From Caryophanales bacterium UBA6356 (lineage in GTDB: Bacteria > Bacillota_I > Bacilli_A > RFN20 > CAG-826): a stretch of 29,446 bases of DNA. The DNA is taken from assembly GCA_002440125.1 (NCBI GenBank), contig DJRQ01000002.1, positions 29,274 through 58,719 on the forward strand. The letters run 5' to 3'. The notes under the pieces were generated by a model, which worked only from the letters and a program-made list of their open reading frames with translations, did no database searches and had not been told where the DNA came from. Within the stretch, counting starts at the first letter, position 1. Every line of letters starts with the position of its first letter. The position numbers and the translations under genes were made by a program. This document shows, piece by piece, positions 25,072-29,446 of the stretch.

Positions 25072-25092
25072 GTGTCAAAATACCGCTATATA
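25064..25092 (+). promoter_or_regulatory. promoter of the reductase/aconitase X operon
   Basis: TTGAAT (25064-25069) and TATATA (25087-25092) are exactly 17 nt apart. AAGGAG at 25092-25097 is the likely ribosome site, 12 nt before the ATG at 25110, which is somewhat long. Confidence 0.7.
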
Positions 25093-25109
25093 AGGAGAAA
25101 TACTTTTCT

Positions 25110-27164
25110 ATGGAAAAAGAGAACTTGGCGCCCCTTTGGACGCCTTGGAAGATCGGTCGTTGCGAAATCAAGAACCGCATCGTGATGACCTCGATGGGAG
25201 GCACCTCCCTCTTTGGCTGGATGGAAATCAATCACTTTGACAAAGAGGCGGCCAATTTCCTTCTCGAAAGGGCCAAAAACGAAGTCGGTCTTATTTTGCC
25301 TGGCATTCAACCGGTCTATAACCCAATGCTTGGCCAATGGCTTTATCGTAAGAAGGGGATGTTTCGAAAACTAAAGCCGTTTATGGAGGAAATCCACAAA
25401 ACCGGCGCCAAGATGTTCGTGCAATTAACGGCGGGCTTTGGACGTAGTTTCACCATCGACCATATGATGGAAACGCTTTATTCGAATCCGATTTTGCGTG
25501 TATTATCGAAGCCTGTTATGAACTTCGACATGATTTGCGCTTCGGCAAGTCCCGCCCCCAATCGTTGGAGCGACAAAGTTCCTAGCAAGGAGATGACCAA
25601 AAAACGGATTCATAAATTTATAGACGCTTTCGCGAAAACATCGAAGCTTCTCAAAGAAGCGGGCGTCGATGGCGTCGAGATTCACGCCGTCCACGAAGGC
25701 TATCTTCTCGATCAATTCACGTTGAAGTACATCAACCATCGGACCGATGAATATGGTGGTTCTTTTGAAAATCGTTACCGTTTTCCTGTGGAAATCGTCA
25801 AAGCTATCAAAAAAGCGTGCGGAGAAGATTTTCCAGTGAGCCTTCGCTATAGCGTGGTAAGCAAAACCAAAGGACTTCGGAGCGGCGCCTTGCCTGGCGA
25901 AGAGTTTGTGGAAGCGGGCCGCGATATGGAAGAAAGCGAAAAAGCAGCAAAATACCTCCAAGATGCCGGATATGACATGCTCAATTGCGATAATGGCACT
26001 TATGACGCCTGGTATTGGGCTCATCCACCTATATACATGCCAGAAAACGCGAACCTCGCCGAAGTCGAACATATCAAAAATTTCGTCGATATCCCTGTTG
26101 TGGTGGCTGGAAGAATGGATCCCGAAGTCGGCGCAGAAGCCGTGGAAGAAGGCAAAGTGGATGCCGTTGGCTTTGCTCGCCCCTTCTTGGCGGACCCTGC
26201 TTACGCCAAAAAACTAAAAGAAGGCGATTTTGCTAGCATTCGCCCTTGCATTTGCTGCCATAATGGCTGTTTCAATATGTGCCACTATAAAGGCGTTGCC
26301 AATGATCAGGACTTAAGCGATGCGCTCCATATGGCGCGTTGCGCCGTCAATGCTGAGACCATGCAAACGAATGTGCATCATATCGAAAAAACGAAGCATC
26401 CTAAGAAGGTGGCTATCGTCGGCGGCGGCATTGGTGGCTTAGAAACGGCGCGAGTCCTTGCTCTCCGCGGCCATAAACCGGAGATTTACGAAAAAAGCGA
26501 CCATCTTGGCGGTGTTTTCGTCGAGGCTGGGAAAGCCTCTTTCAAAGGGAAACTTCGGGAGCTTCTTAGCTGGTATCTCAAGGAAATCGAAGAACTCGGC
26601 ATCCCCGTTCATCTTAATTGCGAGGTGAATGATCTCAAAGCGCTTGGAGCCGATGAAGTCGTCATTGCCACCGGCTCGAAGGCAAGAAAACTGCCTATCA
26701 AAGGCTTCGAGAAAGGCCTCGAGGCTGTCGATTACCTCAAAGGCAAGGAAGTGGGCGAAACGGTGGCTGTTATCGGAGGCGGTTTAACGGGCTCTGAAAT
26801 CGCTTATGAGCTCGCCTTGGAAGGAAAGAAGCCTTTTATTGTCGAAATGAAAAACGATCTTGTTGCGCAAAAAGGCGTGTGTATGGCCAATAGCCAGTAT
26901 CTTCGCGATTATTTCGCTCTCCATAAGACGCCGGTGTACCTCGAAAGCGCCTTGGATGAAATCAAGGATGGCTCGATCGTCATCAAGCATAAGGATGGCA
27001 AAAAAGAAGAAATCCCCTGCGATTCCGTCATCCTTTCGCTTGGTTATGTCTCAACGCCACTCTTTAAAGAAGATAAACATACCCACCTTGTCGGCGATTG
27101 CCTTTCTGTAGGAAATCTCCGTACGGTTATTTGGCGAGCTTACGAGGTCGCCATGAAAATATAA
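25110..27164 (+). CDS. Old Yellow Enzyme-type FMN/FAD/[4Fe-4S] oxidoreductase (2,4-dienoyl-CoA reductase/BaiCD-like)
   Basis: 684 residues, the length of the 2,4-dienoyl-CoA reductase, enoate reductase and trimethylamine dehydrogenase group. The family passes hydride from NAD(P)H via FAD and the iron-sulfur cluster to FMN, which reduces an activated C=C bond. Seen: an FMN TIM barrel (about 1-370) with PLWTPWKIGRCEIKNRIV, EIHAVHEGYLLDQF and RTDEYGGSFENRYRF; a cysteine cluster (380, 382, 383, 387, 391, then 411); and two Rossmann motifs, VGGGIGG near 434 (FAD) and IGGGLTG near 552 (NAD(P)H). The usual CxxCxxxC core is present, but the last cysteine lies 23 residues further on instead of about 12. 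It heads an operon with both aconitase X subunits (14 nt gap). Substrate unknown. Confidence 0.9.
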   Translation: MEKENLAPLWTPWKIGRCEIKNRIVMTSMGGTSLFGWMEINHFDKEAANFLLERAKNEVGLILPGIQPVYNPMLGQWLYRKKGMFRKLKPFMEEIHKTGAKMFVQLTAGFGRSFTIDHMMETLYSNPILRVLSKPVMNFDMICASASPAPNRWSDKVPSKEMTKKRIHKFIDAFAKTSKLLKEAGVDGVEIHAVHEGYLLDQFTLKYINHRTDEYGGSFENRYRFPVEIVKAIKKACGEDFPVSLRYSVVSKTKGLRSGALPGEEFVEAGRDMEESEKAAKYLQDAGYDMLNCDNGTYDAWYWAHPPIYMPENANLAEVEHIKNFVDIPVVVAGRMDPEVGAEAVEEGKVDAVGFARPFLADPAYAKKLKEGDFASIRPCICCHNGCFNMCHYKGVANDQDLSDALHMARCAVNAETMQTNVHHIEKTKHPKKVAIVGGGIGGLETARVLALRGHKPEIYEKSDHLGGVFVEAGKASFKGKLRELLSWYLKEIEELGIPVHLNCEVNDLKALGADEVVIATGSKARKLPIKGFEKGLEAVDYLKGKEVGETVAVIGGGLTGSEIAYELALEGKKPFIVEMKNDLVAQKGVCMANSQYLRDYFALHKTPVYLESALDEIKDGSIVIKHKDGKKEEIPCDSVILSLGYVSTPLFKEDKHTHLVGDCLSVGNLRTVIWRAYEVAMKI

Positions 27165-27178
27165 GAAAGGAGAAAATG

Positions 27179-28477
27179 ATGTACGAACCGAAAATGACGC
27201 TCTTAGACGAAGAAAGAGCGATTTTAGAAGGGAAAGAAGGCGAAACCAAAGCCAAGATGATGGAAGTCCTTGTTCGTTATGGGGATATCTTTGGCGCCGA
27301 TAGGCTCCTTCCTCTTACCTATAAAAAAGGGCACTTTGTGACAAGCTTTGGCATTTCGATGCTTAAACCCGTCTATCCCCTTATGGATGAGCTTATTCGA
27401 AGCGGTCTTAAAGCTCCCGATGGATTCACCATGGATCCAAGACCTATCGATTATAAAAATTGCAACGCCGGACCGCTCGAAAAACTCGTATTTGACCATT
27501 TCGTCTATGGGAAGCAAGCTTTCTATGAAAAGCAATTGAAGGCGATCGGCATGAAAGATATGCAAGATTTCACCTGCACTTGCTATCTCAAAGAAGTTGG
27601 CAATACTCCCAAGAAAGGAGATGTCATCAGCTGGAGCGAAAGTAGCGCTGTCGTCTTTGCCAATAGCGTTCTAGGCGCTCGTTGCAATCGCAATAGCGGC
27701 ATCCTCGATACTTTTGCGACTATCCTTGGAAAAACGCCGAACTTCGGTTTCACCACTGAAGAAGGGCGAAAAGCGAAGTGGGAAATCGTTTTGAAGGTCA
27801 AGAAACTTCCTGAAGCCCAGATCCTAGGCTCGGCCATTGGCATTAAGGTCCAAAGCGAGGTTCCTTACGTTCGCGGCCTTGATAAGTTCCTTAAGCCCCT
27901 TCCCGACGAAGATACCATCGGCTACCTGAAGGATTTTGGCGCCGCGAGCGCTTCCAATGGCGCCGTCGGTCTTTATCACATCGAGGGCATTACGCCAGAC
28001 GCTCTGGAAAAGGGCGAATCCCTTCTTAAGGAAGATCGCCAAGTCTATGTGATCGATGACGAAGAGCTCGAAAGGGTTTATAAGAGCTATCCGATGATGT
28101 GGAAGAAAGGGAACCTCAAGCCCCATAAAGCTTTTATCGGCTGTCCCCATCTCACCCTCAAACAATTACTCGATTGGACCAATCGGATGGAAGAAGGACT
28201 GAGGAGAAGCGGCAAAAAGAAGCTTGTCGTGTATACGGTCTTTACCGCTGCCCCGAAAGTGGGAGACGCTTTCAAAAAGACGCCAGAATACGAGAAATTC
28301 ATCCGTTTTGGGGCTCATTTGAGCTTTATTTGCCCTCTTATGTATGTGGATAATCCTGTGGCTGGAGCCAAACCCATTATCACCAATTCCAATAAGCTAC
28401 GCACCTATAGCGCGTCTCGTTACTTCAAAGATGCCGATATTCTCGACATCATTACCGGAAACAAGGAGGTTCGATAA
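27179..28477 (+). CDS. aconitase X catalytic (large) subunit
   Basis: 432 residues, formerly DUF521. Known AcnX enzymes are Fe-S dehydratases: bacterial cis-3-hydroxy-L-proline dehydratase and archaeal mevalonate 5-phosphate dehydratase; many members have no known substrate. Seen: SWSESSAVVFANSVLGAR (151-168), TCTCYLKEVGN (132-142), GCPHLTL (321-327), FICPLMY (384-389) and ITNSNK (401-406), with cysteines 95, 133, 135, 169, 322 and 385, among which cluster ligands are expected. Two ATGs lie in tandem (27176, 27179); I prefer the second because AAGGAG is then 6 nt away rather than 3. It is encoded apart from the swivel domain, which follows 2 nt later, as in the archaeal two-subunit enzymes. 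Substrate cannot be read from sequence. Confidence 0.9.
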   Translation: MYEPKMTLLDEERAILEGKEGETKAKMMEVLVRYGDIFGADRLLPLTYKKGHFVTSFGISMLKPVYPLMDELIRSGLKAPDGFTMDPRPIDYKNCNAGPLEKLVFDHFVYGKQAFYEKQLKAIGMKDMQDFTCTCYLKEVGNTPKKGDVISWSESSAVVFANSVLGARCNRNSGILDTFATILGKTPNFGFTTEEGRKAKWEIVLKVKKLPEAQILGSAIGIKVQSEVPYVRGLDKFLKPLPDEDTIGYLKDFGAASASNGAVGLYHIEGITPDALEKGESLLKEDRQVYVIDDEELERVYKSYPMMWKKGNLKPHKAFIGCPHLTLKQLLDWTNRMEEGLRRSGKKKLVVYTVFTAAPKVGDAFKKTPEYEKFIRFGAHLSFICPLMYVDNPVAGAKPIITNSNKLRTYSASRYFKDADILDIITGNKEVR

Positions 28478-28479
28478 AT

Positions 28480-28923
28480 ATGAAGGAATTTCATGGCCGT
28501 GTACTCTTCGGCGGCAATTGGAAAGGCGAAGCGGTGGTGAGCCATTATGGCCTCAATACGCTTGCTTCCTTCCAAAAAAGCGCTCTTATACCGACATCCA
28601 AAAAGATCGTTGTAAGCGATCAAAATAATCCTGATCTCTATAAAAAGAACATTACAGGAAAGGCTCTTTGTCTCCCCGAGACTATTGGCTCTACGACGGG
28701 TGGCATGGTCATTGAAACGGTGGCGGTACGGCATTTAGCCCCACCTGTTTGGCTTTTCTCCAAGACCATCGATCCTTTGGCGGCAAGCGGCATCATCTTG
28801 TCTAACGTTTGGAATAAAGTTGGCCTTATCGCCATTGACAAACTGGGCGAAGACTTCTTAAACGAAGTCAAAGATGGCGACCAAATAGAAGTGAAAGAAG
28901 ACGGAACAGTTCTCGTATATTAG
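28480..28923 (+). CDS. aconitase X swivel-domain (small) subunit
   Basis: 147 residues, formerly DUF126. In aconitases the swivelling domain closes over the substrate bound at the cluster of the large subunit. Seen: GEAVVS near 16-21, then the ETIGSTTGG stretch (67-75), which corresponds to the GRGSSTGS substrate-phosphate/carboxylate loop of the family, and the APPVWLF...DPLAASG...W segment. The region that in many members reads SFWGGxD is poorly conserved here (ASFQKSAL), which suggests a different substrate. The start lies 2 nt after the large-subunit stop with AAGGAGG inside its 3' end, so the two are translationally coupled. A strong terminator follows. Confidence 0.85.
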   Translation: MKEFHGRVLFGGNWKGEAVVSHYGLNTLASFQKSALIPTSKKIVVSDQNNPDLYKKNITGKALCLPETIGSTTGGMVIETVAVRHLAPPVWLFSKTIDPLAASGIILSNVWNKVGLIAIDKLGEDFLNEVKDGDQIEVKEDGTVLVY

Positions 28924-28931
28924 CTTTTTAC

Positions 28932-28976
28932 AAAAAGACCTTTCCCATGATAACCCTAGGAAGGTCTTTTCTTTTT
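28932..28976. terminator. bidirectional intrinsic terminator after the aconitase X operon
   Basis: AAGACCTT (28935-28942) pairs with AAGGTCTT (28961-28968), extended by CC/GG past a small bulge. An A-run precedes and TTTTCTTTTT follows. It also lies directly after the stop of the converging membrane-protein gene. Confidence 0.88.
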
Positions 28977-28980
28977 GGAG

Positions 28981-29446
28981 CTATTTGCTTACCGCTTCCT
29001 CTTTTTTCTCGCGAGTATCATAAAGATAGGCAATCCCGATGCCTAAAACCGCGATGGGAGCGAGATGAGTATAAGCGCTTAAAAGGCTTAGAAGAGCGAC
29101 TTGCGCGCTTCCTAAGCCATTTTGGACGAAACCTATCGTATCGGAAATGAATGTAATCGCTTCGATGACAATCAATAAGGTCATAGCCAAAATGAGAACC
29201 ATTTTACGAGCAAAAAGATAATTTTGCGGCAAAAGAGCACCGATGAAACCTGAGGCGACTAAGAGGCAAAAGAAAACGAGCGCCGCGACGCCCCAAGGAC
29301 TCATGGAGACGCTAGAGGGGTCCATCAATAAGGGAATAAGATTGTGGAAAAAACCACTCAAAGAAAGCAAGGTTAGATGCATGCCCGCTAAGAAAAAGGA
29401 GTGGCGTACATGATTCTTAATGGCGTTATAAAGGCCATAGATGCTA
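28981..29446 (-). CDS. hypothetical integral membrane protein, C-terminal part (5' end outside window)
   Basis: The frame is open to the right edge of the window, so the ATG at 29382 is probably internal; about 154 residues are visible. Four hydrophobic segments can be read: around FFLAGMHLTLLSLSGFF, PWGVAALVFFCLLVASGFIGALL, KMVLILAMTLLIVIEAITFI, and THLAPIAVLGIGIAYLY, followed by a charged cytoplasmic tail of Lys and Glu. I do not recognise the family; there is no visible catalytic or nucleotide-binding motif in this part. It converges on the aconitase X operon across the shared terminator. Confidence 0.7.
   Translation of the reverse strand, partial: SIYGLYNAIKNHVRHSFFLAGMHLTLLSLSGFFHNLIPLLMDPSSVSMSPWGVAALVFFCLLVASGFIGALLPQNYLFARKMVLILAMTLLIVIEAITFISDTIGFVQNGLGSAQVALLSLLSAYTHLAPIAVLGIGIAYLYDTREKKEEAVSK

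Noticed and set aside
25503..26072. Minus-strand ORF of 189 codons within the reductase gene
   Set aside because: Antisense to strongly conserved OYE motifs, with no recognisable protein features of its own.
27098..27175. Longer start for the aconitase X large subunit inside the reductase gene
   Set aside because: No ribosome site at 27098, whereas AAGGAG precedes the tandem ATGs at 27176 and 27179.
1..29446. CRISPR arrays, insertion sequences, prophage or defence genes
   Set aside because: I looked for regular direct repeats, transposase motifs and phage or defence-type genes and saw none; gene order is that of a conserved chromosome segment.

Overview
The window reads as chromosome of a low-to-moderate GC Gram-positive bacterium of the Bacilli lineage, probably an uncultured relative of the Erysipelotrichales/RF39/Acholeplasma side of the Firmicutes (inference). 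The evidence is the gene content (EzrA, a Firmicutes DnaB/DnaI primosome pair, a T-box on thrS, structured leaders before rpsD and infC) and gene order resembling Bacillus: rpsD / ezrA-nifZ-thiI, and polA-mutM-coaE next to dnaB-dnaI. TGA is used as stop (for example ezrA, the desulfurase and thiI) and Trp is TGG, so this is the standard bacterial code, not the Mycoplasma code. I see no tRNA, rRNA, CRISPR array, insertion sequence or prophage.

Layout. 1-2594: the 3' part of a large hypothetical protein and a serine-rich lipoprotein. 2651-3501 (minus): rpsD with terminator, structured leader and promoter. 3802-7957 (plus): ezrA, a cysteine desulfurase and thiI, tightly packed, ending in a bidirectional terminator. 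7974-9287 (minus): infC-rpmI-rplT; infC begins at an AUC codon behind an attenuator-containing leader. 9383-10016 (plus): a methylguanine-DNA methyltransferase. 10034-12168 (minus): thrS under a T-box. 12295-14774 (minus): pfkA-pyk. 14920-17102 (plus): dnaB-dnaI. 17099-24114 (minus): dnaE, polA and a fused mutM-coaE gene. 24193-24969 (plus): an exonuclease III. 25022-28976 (plus): a separate operon of an Old Yellow Enzyme-type flavo-iron-sulfur reductase and the two subunits of an aconitase X enzyme. 28981-29446 (minus): the C-terminal part of a membrane protein.

Most of the window is housekeeping: translation, thio-modification of tRNA, replication initiation, DNA repair and lower glycolysis. 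The metabolic novelty is the reductase/aconitase X operon, which looks like a dehydrate-then-reduce module of unknown substrate. The most unusual expression signal is a recurring arrangement in which a -10 box lies exactly 6 nt before the ATG (lipoprotein, dnaB, dnaE, exonuclease III), implying leaderless mRNAs in a genome where other genes carry strong Shine-Dalgarno sites. Other points are the MutM-CoaE fusion, the AUC start of infC, a DNA polymerase I with a decayed proofreading site, and palindromes on several promoters.
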